Shown here piece after piece: positions 27,302 through 35,497 of a stretch of 64,000 nt of DNA. Position 1 is the stretch's first letter, and each line of letters begins with the position of its first letter. This stretch comes from an uncultured Cytophagaceae bacterium (GTDB lineage: Bacteria > Bacteroidota > Bacteroidia > Cytophagales > Spirosomataceae). Both the position numbers and the translations under genes were made by a program. The stretch is from assembly GCA_903933935.1 (NCBI GenBank), contig CAIZMB010000046.1:1-64000 (forward strand), read 5' to 3'. Below the pieces are notes generated by a model. It had not been told where the DNA came from and did no database searches. It saw nothing but the letters and a program-made list of their open reading frames with translations.

Positions 27302-30300
27302 GTGCCAAAATACTACCTGTTATTTTCTTTATTGTTTCTTTTGGGATGCCAAAAATCCAAAGAATCTGTAGAGGTCTCCGAACCTCAATTGTTTTCCTTA
27401 TTAAGTCCGGAACAAACCCAAGTTAATTTTCAAAACAACATTCAAGAAGGTTTAAACACGAATGTCCTCATGTATGAATATTTTTACAATGGGGGCGGAG
27501 TAGCTACAGGTGACCTCAATGGAGACGGAAAAGAAGACATGTACTTTTCCAGTAACATGGAGGCTAATCATTTATATATTAATGAAGGCAATTTGAAATT
27601 TAAGGAGGTGGCGCTTCAGGCTGGCGTGGCGGGCCGACCAGGTCCCTGGAAGACTGGGGTAAGCTTTGTGGATATAAATGGGGATAATAAATTAGACATT
27701 TACCTATGTTATTCTGGAAATTTACCGCCAGATAAAAAAAGAAATTCTTTATTTGTGAATCAGGGAAATGATCCTGCTGGCATCCCTTTATTCAAAGATG
27801 AGGCTGCACGCTATGGCTTAGATAGTCCTTCTAATAGTACGCATGCTGTATTTTTCGATTATGATCGAGATCAAGATCTTGACATGATTTTAGTTAACCA
27901 CAATCCAAAATCATTGCCAGTTTTGGATGAATCGAGTACCACCGATTTATTAAGTAATCCTGATGAGAATTCAGGGATACAGTTTTTTGTCAACCCTGGC
28001 AAAGGAGGAAAATTCATCAATCAAACAAAAGCATTAGGAATTCAGAGTTCCACACTTTCCTATGGCTTAGCCGTAGGGATTTCAGATGTCAATCAAGACG
28101 GTTGGCCCGATTTTTATGTCTCCAACGATTACACCATACCCGATTTTCTCTATATCAATCAGGCGGGTAAATCATTTACCAATACCATTAATTTAAGCAT
28201 CGGCCACATGTCCCATTTTTCTATGGGGAACGATATTGCCGATGTCAATAACGATTTAATGCCCGATATTTTTACGTTAGATATGTTGCCCGAAGATAAT
28301 CTTAGGCAAAAGCTTTTGATGTCCCCCGATAATTATGAAAAGTATGATTTCAATTTAAAGGTTGGTTTTGGACATCAAATCATGCGCAATATGCTCCAAT
28401 TGAATTTGGGTCAAAATGCATCTGGTAACACGATGTTTTCAGAAGTGGGCCAATTGGCCGGAATATCCAATACGGACTGGAGCTGGAGTGCCTTGTTTGC
28501 CGACTACGACAATGATGGTTGGAAAGATCTTTTTGTATCTAACGGATATTTAAGAGATTATACCAATTTAGATTTTCTGAAGTACATGGGAGACTATGTT
28601 CAAAATAATCAAAATTCGATTCAAAGGGAGAATGTCCTAGAGCTAGTGCAAAAAATGCCTGCTTCCAATGTGTCCAATTATATTTTTAAAAATAAAAAGG
28701 ATGCGACTTTTAAAAATGTAACGGCCGACTGGGGTTTGGAAATGCCGACCAATAGCAATGGGGCCGCTTATGCAGATTTAGATGGGGACGGTGATCTGGA
28801 GCTAATTGTCAATAACATCAATAAGCCTGCTTCTATTTATGAGAATAAAAGCAACGAAGTTTATCAAGAAAACAAGTCTATTTCAATTGATTTACATGGG
28901 TTAGGCGAAAATACGAAAGGTGCCGGCGCAAGCGTAAGCGTCTTTCAAAATGGCCAAGCCCAAGTTGTTTATGCCAATATGTATCGAGGATATCAATCCA
29001 GTATGAGCCCTCGCCTGCACGTAGGATTAGGGAATACGCCTAAGATTGATTCAGTCAAAGTGCTTTGGAATTCAGGTAAATCTCAAACGCTTAAGGGCAT
29101 TAAAGAAGTTAAAAACATTTCTTTTTTTGAGAAAGATGCCAAGCTCATTCAAACGAAAGAGCTTGAAAATAAATCGTATTTCGTTAGCGCCGAACCCTTA
29201 ATTCAAAACCCTGGAGCGAATCCGGTGAATGATTTTAAGCGACAAACGCAATTGGTCAATCCCTTGTCTTTTGTGGGCCCCGTTTTAAAATCTACCGATG
29301 TTAATCAAGACGGTCTTTCCGATATTTTTGTAGGCGCTTCACAAGGAAAACCTGCTCATTTATTTCTCCAGCAAAAAGGGGGCCAATTTAAATCTGTTGG
29401 CTTGTCTGGTTCTGAGGGATTTGAAGACTCAGATGCTTTGTTCGTGGATGTGGATGCTGACGGAGATGTCGATTTATATGTGGCTAGTGGCGGTTATGCT
29501 AATTTGGAACCTACGTCTACTTATTTGCAAGATCGGATTTATTTGAATGATGGAAAGGGCAATTTCTCTTTATCTAAAAACAAATTACCTAATCCAAATG
29601 GTTCTCACTCATGCGTCACTAGGATTGATTTAAATGCGGATAAATTACCTGATTTATTTGTGGGTGCTCGGGTCATTCCAGGCCAATATCCCCAAGTTCC
29701 CCAGAGCCAATTATTGTTAAATCAAGGGAATGGTAAATTTTTGGATGTAAGTATAAATTATCCAGAGATTCAATCGATAGGCATGGTCACAGATGCTGAA
29801 TTTAAAGATTTGAATGGAGACCAGAAATCTGAATTGATCATTATTGGTGAGTTTATGCCTTTACAAATTTTCAATTTTGACAAAGGTAAATCGATAAATG
29901 TCACGAAGACATTTTTTGATGAATCCCCTTCAGGCTTATGGAATACGCTAATGATTGAGGATTTAAATAAAGATGGGAAGTTTGAATTATTAGTGGGTAA
30001 CCAAGGATTAAACTCTCAATATAAGGCTTCTATTGCAGAACCTATGGAGTTATATGTGAAAGATTTTGATTCCAATGGATCTGTTGAGCCGATTTTAACT
30101 ACGTATGTGAAAGGCATTAAAGTGCCATTTTTAACAAGAGATGAATTATTGGAACAGATCTCTATGATGCGTCCTCGATTTACAGATTATCAAAGTTTTG
30201 CCGAGGCCAAGCTCTCAGACATTTTTACCGAGGATGAATTAAAAGACGCTAAAATTTACCAAGCCACTGAATTAAAAACATCTTTATTTAGTCTAAATGC

Positions 30301-30628
30301 TGGAGGTAAATACGAATCTAAACCTTTGCCTTCTATCGTTCAGTCTTCGCCCATTTTTGCTTTTCAAATGGCAGATGTGAATGCAGATGGACATTTAGAT
30401 ATAGTCATGGCGGGCAATGTCAATCATGCAAAATTGCGAATAGGGAAAATGGATTCCAATTATGGACTTTTGTTGCTGGGGGATGGCCAATTGAATTTTA
30501 AGTTGGTGCCGCAAAAAAAGACTGGTTTTTGGCTGAAAGGTGATGTAAGGTCCATGTTGAAAGTGGAGGATCATTGGTATTTTGGTATTAATTCAGTGGG
30601 TGTGGAATCCTATAAAATGCTGAAATGA
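27302..30628 (+). CDS. VCBS/FG-GAP repeat lipoprotein with ASPIC/UnbV domain
   Basis: An 1108-aa outer-membrane-facing lipoprotein. The start is GTG at 27302, giving signal peptide and lipobox FLLGCQKS. Many calcium-binding-like blades carry the pattern D-x-N-x-D-G-x-x-D, for example DLNGDGKEDMYF, DVNQDGWPDFYV, DYDNDGWKDLFV and DLDGDGDLELIV, forming two beta-propellers. Between them lies an ASPIC/UnbV-like module (GAGASVSVFQNGQ, SSMSPRLHVGLG, VKVLWNSGKSQTL). Such proteins commonly accompany SusCD pairs in this phylum; the role is unknown, probably ligand binding at the surface. The stop overlaps the next start by 4 nt. Confidence 0.9.
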   Translation: MPKYYLLFSLLFLLGCQKSKESVEVSEPQLFSLLSPEQTQVNFQNNIQEGLNTNVLMYEYFYNGGGVATGDLNGDGKEDMYFSSNMEANHLYINEGNLKFKEVALQAGVAGRPGPWKTGVSFVDINGDNKLDIYLCYSGNLPPDKKRNSLFVNQGNDPAGIPLFKDEAARYGLDSPSNSTHAVFFDYDRDQDLDMILVNHNPKSLPVLDESSTTDLLSNPDENSGIQFFVNPGKGGKFINQTKALGIQSSTLSYGLAVGISDVNQDGWPDFYVSNDYTIPDFLYINQAGKSFTNTINLSIGHMSHFSMGNDIADVNNDLMPDIFTLDMLPEDNLRQKLLMSPDNYEKYDFNLKVGFGHQIMRNMLQLNLGQNASGNTMFSEVGQLAGISNTDWSWSALFADYDNDGWKDLFVSNGYLRDYTNLDFLKYMGDYVQNNQNSIQRENVLELVQKMPASNVSNYIFKNKKDATFKNVTADWGLEMPTNSNGAAYADLDGDGDLELIVNNINKPASIYENKSNEVYQENKSISIDLHGLGENTKGAGASVSVFQNGQAQVVYANMYRGYQSSMSPRLHVGLGNTPKIDSVKVLWNSGKSQTLKGIKEVKNISFFEKDAKLIQTKELENKSYFVSAEPLIQNPGANPVNDFKRQTQLVNPLSFVGPVLKSTDVNQDGLSDIFVGASQGKPAHLFLQQKGGQFKSVGLSGSEGFEDSDALFVDVDADGDVDLYVASGGYANLEPTSTYLQDRIYLNDGKGNFSLSKNKLPNPNGSHSCVTRIDLNADKLPDLFVGARVIPGQYPQVPQSQLLLNQGNGKFLDVSINYPEIQSIGMVTDAEFKDLNGDQKSELIIIGEFMPLQIFNFDKGKSINVTKTFFDESPSGLWNTLMIEDLNKDGKFELLVGNQGLNSQYKASIAEPMELYVKDFDSNGSVEPILTTYVKGIKVPFLTRDELLEQISMMRPRFTDYQSFAEAKLSDIFTEDELKDAKIYQATELKTSLFSLNAGGKYESKPLPSIVQSSPIFAFQMADVNADGHLDIVMAGNVNHAKLRIGKMDSNYGLLLLGDGQLNFKLVPQKKTGFWLKGDVRSMLKVEDHWYFGINSVGVESYKMLK

Positions 30629-31935
30629 TGAGAATTATTTTACTAGTCACGATATGTTTGAGTGCTTTTTTTTCTTGCAAAACAGAGCATAAAAAAGTAG
30701 AATTTACGGGTCGGGAGATTGATAAGGTGTTGGGTGAAATGACGGAATTGATGGTACACGATGTCACAAATCCGCCATTAGCCATGCGGTTTTTCTCCTA
30801 TACTTGCTTAGCAGGATATCAGGTAATGGCATCGCATGATTCTACGCTACCTCGTATTTCGGAACATTTGAATGGATATCCAACTATTGAGAAAATCGAT
30901 TTTACGAATTCGGATCCTAATTTAGCGGCTATTATTGCGATGATGGAAGTCTCCCAAAAAATCCAGCCCTCTGGTAAGCGGATGGAACTTTGGGAAAAAA
31001 ATTACTTGGATTCATGCAAATCGATTGGCTTACCTTCAGAGGTTATAGAAAATTCTAAGGCTATTGGCGCATTAGTGGCCAAGAATATATTGGGATATGC
31101 AAAAGCTGACCGGTACAATACACTGTCTAACTTTCCACGATATACCCCTGATAAAAAAGAAGGATATTGGTATCCAACTCCCCCAGGCTACTTTCCGGCC
31201 GTTGAACCCTATTTTGCTAAAATCAGAAATTATTCATTGTCTGAATCTGAAGTTTCGGAATTTGAAATTGACCCCCCTAAAGCATATTCAAGCGATCAGC
31301 GTTCTGAGTTTTATACGTTAGCAAACCAGGTTTATTTGGTGGGTAAAAAACAGGAAGAGCAGAAAATTGCCGCTTTTTGGGACTGTAATCCTTTTGCACT
31401 GTCCTCCAATGGTCATTTGCTTATTGCCATGAAAAAGATTTCTCCTGGCGCACATTGGATGGGTATTTCAGCCATAGCCTGTGCAAAGAAAAAATTGGAT
31501 TTCGGGCATAGTTTATTGGTCCGCACCGTATTATCTGTGAGTATGCAAGACGCCTTTTGGGTTTGTTGGCGTGAGAAATACCACAGCAATCGCATTCGGC
31601 CAGAAACAGCTGTTAGAAAATTAATCGATCCTAGTTGGAAACCTTTTTTACAGACACCTCCATTTCCGGAGTATCCGAGTGGCCATTCAACGGTTTCATC
31701 TACTGCCGCTGTGATATTAACACATTTCATAGGAGAGAATTTTTCTTATGTGGATACGGTGGAAACGCGATATGGTATCGAGGCTAGACCTTTTAAGTCA
31801 TTTAATCAAGCGGCTGAGGAAGCGAGTATTTCACGTTTATATGGGGGTATTCATTTTATGGATGGTATCACTTCGGGTCAATCACAAGGGAAAAAACTAG
31901 GAAATCATATACTTAAAAAACTAAACTTATTATGA
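30625..31935 (+). CDS. Vanadium-dependent haloperoxidase-like PAP2 lipoprotein
   Basis: A 436-aa lipoprotein (lipobox AFFSCKT) of the PAP2/haloperoxidase superfamily. The full vanadate/phosphate-binding signature is present with correct spacing: KYHSNRIRP (K-x6-RP), 24 residues, PSGH, 48 residues, then SRLYGGIHFMD (SR-x5-H-x2-D). Haloperoxidases use vanadate and H2O2 to oxidise halides, while related PAP2 proteins are acid phosphatases, and the motif does not separate them. The length and two-helical-bundle layout favour the haloperoxidase branch. It overlaps its neighbours on both sides by 4 nt, so the three genes are tightly coupled. Confidence 0.86.
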   Translation: MMRIILLVTICLSAFFSCKTEHKKVEFTGREIDKVLGEMTELMVHDVTNPPLAMRFFSYTCLAGYQVMASHDSTLPRISEHLNGYPTIEKIDFTNSDPNLAAIIAMMEVSQKIQPSGKRMELWEKNYLDSCKSIGLPSEVIENSKAIGALVAKNILGYAKADRYNTLSNFPRYTPDKKEGYWYPTPPGYFPAVEPYFAKIRNYSLSESEVSEFEIDPPKAYSSDQRSEFYTLANQVYLVGKKQEEQKIAAFWDCNPFALSSNGHLLIAMKKISPGAHWMGISAIACAKKKLDFGHSLLVRTVLSVSMQDAFWVCWREKYHSNRIRPETAVRKLIDPSWKPFLQTPPFPEYPSGHSTVSSTAAVILTHFIGENFSYVDTVETRYGIEARPFKSFNQAAEEASISRLYGGIHFMDGITSGQSQGKKLGNHILKKLNLL

Positions 31936-32789
31936 AAAAATTAGGACTGCTTTTATTGTTTGTCTCCACCAGTTTAATGGGGCAAAAAGCTTCTAAAGAG
32001 GAATGGATCTCCATGTTTAACGGGAAGGATTTAACGGGATGGACTCCTAAGATTCGAAATTATGCTTCTGGCGAAAATTTTGGAAATACCTTTCGTGTGG
32101 AAGATGGAAAATTAGTCGTGAGGTATGATGCTTATGATTCATTTAATGAGCGATTTGGTCATATTTTTTATAAAGACAAGTTCAGTTATTACCGCATACG
32201 TTTGAACTACCGATTTGTGGGGGATCAAGCCATTAATGGTCCTGGTTGGGCCACGCGAAATAGTGGAATTATGATTCATGGCCAAGCTCCTCAAACGATG
32301 GGAAAAAACCAGGATTTTCCTGTTTCGATCGAAGTTCAATTGTTGGGCGGCAATGGAAAGGACAAACGCACCACGTGTAATTTATGTACGCCAGGCACAA
32401 ATGTGGAAATGAATGGGAAATTATTTACTCCACATTGCATCAATTCTACTTCAGAAACCTATCATGGTGATCAATGGGTAAAAGCGGAAGTTTATGTGTT
32501 GGGAGATTCTTTGGTCCAACATTTAATTAATGAACAAAGTGTTCTATCCTATCAGAAGCCTCAAATTGGTGGTGGCAATGTCAGTGGCCAAGAAGTTGTT
32601 TTTGGAACGAAGGGACAGTTGTTGACCGATGGCTATATCTCACTTCAAAGTGAAAGCCATCCTGTTGAGTTTAAAAATATTGAAATTCTAAATTTGGAAG
32701 GCTGTATGGATCCATTAGCCTTAAATTATAAATCCTATTTTATTAAATCAAAACCGAGCGATTGCACGTTTAAAAAGAAGCGTAAATAG
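31932..32789 (+). CDS. DUF1080 (3-keto-disaccharide hydrolase-like) secreted protein
   Basis: A 285-aa protein with a signal peptide (LGLLLLFVSTSLMGQ) and a concanavalin-like DUF1080 domain: EWISMFNGKDLTGWTPK at the start, NSGIMIHGQAP and SIEVQLLGGNGKDKRT in the middle, and GYISLQSESHPVEFKNIEIL at the end. DUF1080 members hydrolyse 3-keto-glycosides or bind glycans. After the domain, from about residue 256, is a short Cys-containing tail (EGCMDPLALNYKS, then SDC) resembling the calcium-loop GCxDPxAxNY module of secreted bacteroidotal proteins. Last gene of the block, closed by a shared terminator. Confidence 0.87.
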   Translation: MKKLGLLLLFVSTSLMGQKASKEEWISMFNGKDLTGWTPKIRNYASGENFGNTFRVEDGKLVVRYDAYDSFNERFGHIFYKDKFSYYRIRLNYRFVGDQAINGPGWATRNSGIMIHGQAPQTMGKNQDFPVSIEVQLLGGNGKDKRTTCNLCTPGTNVEMNGKLFTPHCINSTSETYHGDQWVKAEVYVLGDSLVQHLINEQSVLSYQKPQIGGGNVSGQEVVFGTKGQLLTDGYISLQSESHPVEFKNIEILNLEGCMDPLALNYKSYFIKSKPSDCTFKKKRK

Positions 32790-32806
32790 CTGAAATGATC
32801 CTGTTG

Positions 32807-32842
32807 AAAAAGGCTTTTAGGAACACTCCTAAAGGCCTTTTT
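32807..32842. terminator. Shared terminator between DUF1080 and tyrA
   Basis: AAAAAGGC-TTTTAGGA and TCCTAAA-GGCCTTTTTT form a long stem with an ACAC loop and a T run in both directions. The tyrA stop codon (32829-32831) lies inside the stem. Confidence 0.82.
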
Positions 32843-33701
32843 TATTGTTTAGAATTCTGCCTATGTCATTGGCTTTGCTTAACTCATCTTTGAGTTTGTC
32901 ATAACTTCCGGCGAGCATTAAGCCTTTGTATTTCAGCAGCGTATTGATGTATTCGTCTAAGACGTCTAATAAATTTTCTTGGTTCTGGTGGAAAATCTGG
33001 CTCCAGGTTTCTGGGGAGGATTTGGCTAAACGAACCGTCGATTCAAAACCCGTGGAAGCCAATTCAAAAATCCTTTTTTCATCCTTTTCTTTTTCCAAAA
33101 CGGTGTTCGCTAAGGCAAAGGAACAGATATGTGAAATATGTGAAATATAGGCCGTATGAACATCGTGACCAATGGAATCCATGTAAATCAATTGCATGTG
33201 TAGACCATTTGCATATAGGTCTTCAATGATTTGTATGGCTGAAGCTGAGCTTAATTCTTTGTCGCAAATGACACAGGTTTTGTTTTTAAAAAGTCCAAGA
33301 ACTGCCGCTTCAGGACCTGAAAATTCGGTGCCGGCCATTGGGTGTGTTGAAACGAATTGGGCGCGTTTTGGGTGATTTTTTAACGCTTCAAATACGGGAC
33401 TTTTTGTAGAACCTACCTCGATGATCAATTGATGAGGTTTTAAATGATCTAATATTTTAGGAATGATGCTGACTAATACATCAACTGGGGTGGATGTAAC
33501 AAAAATATCTACTTCTTGTAATGCGTTTTCCCACGTCATTACGCGGTCAACTAATCGGAGCGATAAGGCCTTTGATTGGTGTTCAGGATTGGAATCGATG
33601 CCGATTATTTCAGAAGCCCAACCGCTTTCACGAAGTCCTAATGCGATGGAACCGCCAATCAACCCGATGCCGATAACCCCTACCTTTTGTTTAGATTCCA
33701 T
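32829..33701 (-). CDS. tyrA: Prephenate dehydrogenase
   Basis: An NAD(P)-dependent enzyme that converts prephenate to 4-hydroxyphenylpyruvate in tyrosine synthesis. The N-terminal Rossmann motif is GVIGIGLIGGSIALGLR. Substrate-site residues are recognisable in STHPMAGTEFSGPEAA and in DSIGHDVHTAYISHISH. The ORF track begins at 33824, but the first 41 residues lie inside the aminotransferase gene and have no family similarity. ATG at 33701 gives MESKQKVGVIG and 290 aa, the normal size. It overlaps the aminotransferase stop by 11 nt and is under the tyrosine-leader attenuator. Confidence 0.92.
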   Translation of the reverse strand: MESKQKVGVIGIGLIGGSIALGLRESGWASEIIGIDSNPEHQSKALSLRLVDRVMTWENALQEVDIFVTSTPVDVLVSIIPKILDHLKPHQLIIEVGSTKSPVFEALKNHPKRAQFVSTHPMAGTEFSGPEAAVLGLFKNKTCVICDKELSSASAIQIIEDLYANGLHMQLIYMDSIGHDVHTAYISHISHICSFALANTVLEKEKDEKRIFELASTGFESTVRLAKSSPETWSQIFHQNQENLLDVLDEYINTLLKYKGLMLAGSYDKLKDELSKANDIGRILNNKKGL

Positions 33702-34866
33702 TTGATTTAGATTTAATGCGCTGAATAACTTCCTTAAACACTTCTTCTTTTGCACATAATGAAATACGGATATACTTATTTCCTTGTGATCCAAATATCC
33801 CTCCAGGTGTGATGAAAACCGCATTTTCGATTAATATTTGATCCGATAATTCATAGCCTGAGCTAAAATTGTCAGGCGTTTTTGCCCATACAAACATCCC
33901 TGATTGCGCTTTGTCGTAGGTGCAGGCTAATAAATCTAGTAGTTCAAACACCCGTTTTTGGCGCGACTTATATATTTCATTTTGTTGTTCAAACCACTTG
34001 ATATCTGCCGAAAGAGCTTCAACGGCCGCTAATTGTAAAGGCAAAAACATCCCTGAATCCATGTTCGATTTAAACTTTAAAACAGGATTTAAAAACGCCG
34101 ATTTGCCTAATAGGGCACCTACTCTCCAACCCGCCATATTATGGGATTTTGACAAGGAATTTAATTCAATGCCCACCTCCATCATTCCAGGAATGGATAA
34201 CATGGAAATGGGTTTATCATTTAAAATGAAGCTGTATGGGTTGTCATTCACAATTAAAATGGAATGCTTTAACGCGAATTTTCTCAATTCTTCAAAAAAT
34301 GCATCATCCGCGTTTGCCCCAGTAGGCATATGCGGATAGTTCACCCACATGATTTTCACCTTCGATAAATCCTTTAATTCAAGCGCTTTCAAATCGGGAA
34401 GCCAGCCTGTTTTTTCAGATAATTCATAGGTTAAAACCTTAGCCCCGGCTAATGAGCAAGCTGCTTGGTAAGTAGGATATCCAGGATTTGGAATTAGCGT
34501 TTCGTCCCCAGCTTCTAAATAGGCCATGGCAATGTGCATAATTCCTTCCTTGGATCCAATCAAGGGAAGAACCTCAGAATCGGAATTTAATGTTACCTGA
34601 TAATGTGTGGCATAAAAATCAGCAAATGCCTTTCTTAATGCCGGTATTCCTTGATATCCTTGGTAGGCATGGTTATTTGGATTTGCTGCAGCAGCCGTTA
34701 GGGCATCAATCGTTTTTTGCGAGGGGGCCAAATCGGGACTGCCAATACCAATATTAATGACTGGAATCCCTTCTGCTTTAAATTGGGCTATCTGCTTTAA
34801 TTTGGTTGAAAAATAATATTCTTCAACTGAATTTAACCTAGATGCTGTGGATATATGTAAGCTCAT
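33691..34866 (-). CDS. Class I/II PLP aminotransferase (probably aromatic)
   Basis: A 391-aa fold-type I aminotransferase. The PLP lysine is in NSLSKSHNMAGWRVG, with the usual INIGIGSPDL, NPGYPTY and VNYPHMPTGA segments (the canonical NPxNPTG is replaced by NYPHMPTG). The gene is coupled to tyrA and lies behind a Tyr-rich leader, so the likely job is the last step of tyrosine and phenylalanine synthesis, amino-group transfer to 4-hydroxyphenylpyruvate. By sequence alone it could also be annotated as LL-diaminopimelate or alanine aminotransferase. The start ATG follows the attenuator terminator by 5 nt. Confidence 0.85.
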   Translation of the reverse strand: MSLHISTASRLNSVEEYYFSTKLKQIAQFKAEGIPVINIGIGSPDLAPSQKTIDALTAAAANPNNHAYQGYQGIPALRKAFADFYATHYQVTLNSDSEVLPLIGSKEGIMHIAMAYLEAGDETLIPNPGYPTYQAACSLAGAKVLTYELSEKTGWLPDLKALELKDLSKVKIMWVNYPHMPTGANADDAFFEELRKFALKHSILIVNDNPYSFILNDKPISMLSIPGMMEVGIELNSLSKSHNMAGWRVGALLGKSAFLNPVLKFKSNMDSGMFLPLQLAAVEALSADIKWFEQQNEIYKSRQKRVFELLDLLACTYDKAQSGMFVWAKTPDNFSSGYELSDQILIENAVFITPGGIFGSQGNKYIRISLCAKEEVFKEVIQRIKSKSNGI

Positions 34867-34871
34867 AAAAC

Positions 34872-34930
34872 AAAAAAACCGACGAAGGGCCGGTTGTTAG
34901 TAAGTTATATTTAAAACCTATGTAACCGGC
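34872..34930 (-). promoter_or_regulatory. Transcription attenuator: terminator and anti-terminator hairpins
   Basis: On the minus strand three arms can be seen. Arm 2, GCCGGTT (34930-34924), shares its first G with the leader peptide stop TAG. Arm 3, AACCGGC (34895-34889), is its perfect 7-bp complement. Arm 4, GTCGGTT (34883-34877), pairs with the same arm 3 through 6 Watson-Crick and one G-T pair and is followed by a run of T, making an intrinsic terminator. Arms 2:3 and 3:4 are mutually exclusive. A ribosome stalled on upstream Tyr codons leaves arm 2 free, so 2:3 forms and transcription continues. A ribosome reaching the stop covers arm 2, so the terminator forms. The mechanism is inferred from structure. 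Confidence 0.82.
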
Positions 34931-34995
34931 TATGCGCAATGGAAATACCCTGCGTAATAATATCCGATGTAATACGTTTTGTTTTCAAAATTCAT
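34930..34995 (-). CDS. Tyrosine-rich leader peptide of the aminotransferase-tyrA operon
   Basis: A 21-codon ORF, too short for the ORF track: MNFENKTYYIGYYYAGYFHCA. It has six Tyr codons, including a YY and a YYY run, plus two Phe. It starts 4 nt after a consensus -7 element and ends next to the anti-terminator arm. It has no expected function as a peptide; its role would be sensing charged tRNA-Tyr through ribosome pausing. The match between leader composition and the downstream pathway (tyrA) is strong support. Confidence 0.82.
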   Translation of the reverse strand: MNFENKTYYIGYYYAGYFHCA

Positions 34996-34999
34996 GCCC

Positions 35000-35030
35000 C
35001 AAAGGTATAAAAAAAATGTTTTTTAGCAAA
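35000..35030 (-). promoter_or_regulatory. Promoter of the tyrosine operon
   Basis: Minus-strand TTTG (35030-35027), a 19-nt spacer, then TACCTTTG (35007-35000), which fits the Bacteroidota consensus TTTG-N19-TAnnTTTG exactly. The leader ATG begins 4 nt after the last G, so the transcript may have a very short or absent 5' leader. Confidence 0.75.
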
Positions 35031-35035
35031 TTAAA

Positions 35036-35485
35036 TCAAAAAAGGCCTTTTAGGTGAGCTACAATTAGACTTGACTCATATCCTTTTGAAAGGGCAAACG
35101 CATAACACTTTTGGTATTTTTGTTGGCTCGTCCCCGTCTTCAATTCCGCCTTTTTCTTATGCAAAATTTTTGTTAATTGACTGATGTAATCAGCCTCATC
35201 GATGTCATTCCACGCATTACTTAGTATGGAATCGGGGATCCCCCTTTTTTTTAACTCAAACATTATCTTATTTCGACCCCAATGCTTTTGATTGATTTTT
35301 GATCGAACATACAGTTCGACAAAGCGAGCTTCATTCAAATAATTATTTTCTGCAAGCCAAGTTAGGTAGGTGGGTTGGTCTGACTCGCCAACAAGCAAGT
35401 CCTTCATTTTTTGTTTGATTTCAGAGATGCAGCGTTCTTGATAGGCGCAATAACGGGCCAATTGGTTTAAAACCTTGCTGTCCAT
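35036..35485 (-). CDS. recX: Regulatory protein RecX
   Basis: A 149-aa all-helical protein that modulates RecA filaments. The RecX three-helix repeats are recognisable in LARYCAYQERCISEIKQKM, WLAENNYLNEARFVELYVRSK and GRNKIMFELKKRGIPDSILSNAW. The length is typical. It is 12 nt downstream of hemA and likely co-transcribed with it; recA is not in the window. Confidence 0.88.
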   Translation of the reverse strand: MDSKVLNQLARYCAYQERCISEIKQKMKDLLVGESDQPTYLTWLAENNYLNEARFVELYVRSKINQKHWGRNKIMFELKKRGIPDSILSNAWNDIDEADYISQLTKILHKKKAELKTGTSQQKYQKCYAFALSKGYESSLIVAHLKGLF

Positions 35486-35497
35486 GCACGGAAAAAA

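Noticed and set aside
27302-30628. Internal D-x-N-x-D-G repeats as DNA tandem repeats
   Set aside because: The repetition is at the protein level (VCBS/FG-GAP blades); the DNA copies have diverged and do not form a tandem repeat array.
33702-33824. Upstream 41 codons of the ORF-track version of tyrA
   Set aside because: They overlap the 3' end of the aminotransferase gene in another frame and show no similarity to prephenate dehydrogenases; ATG 33701 gives the normal N-terminus.
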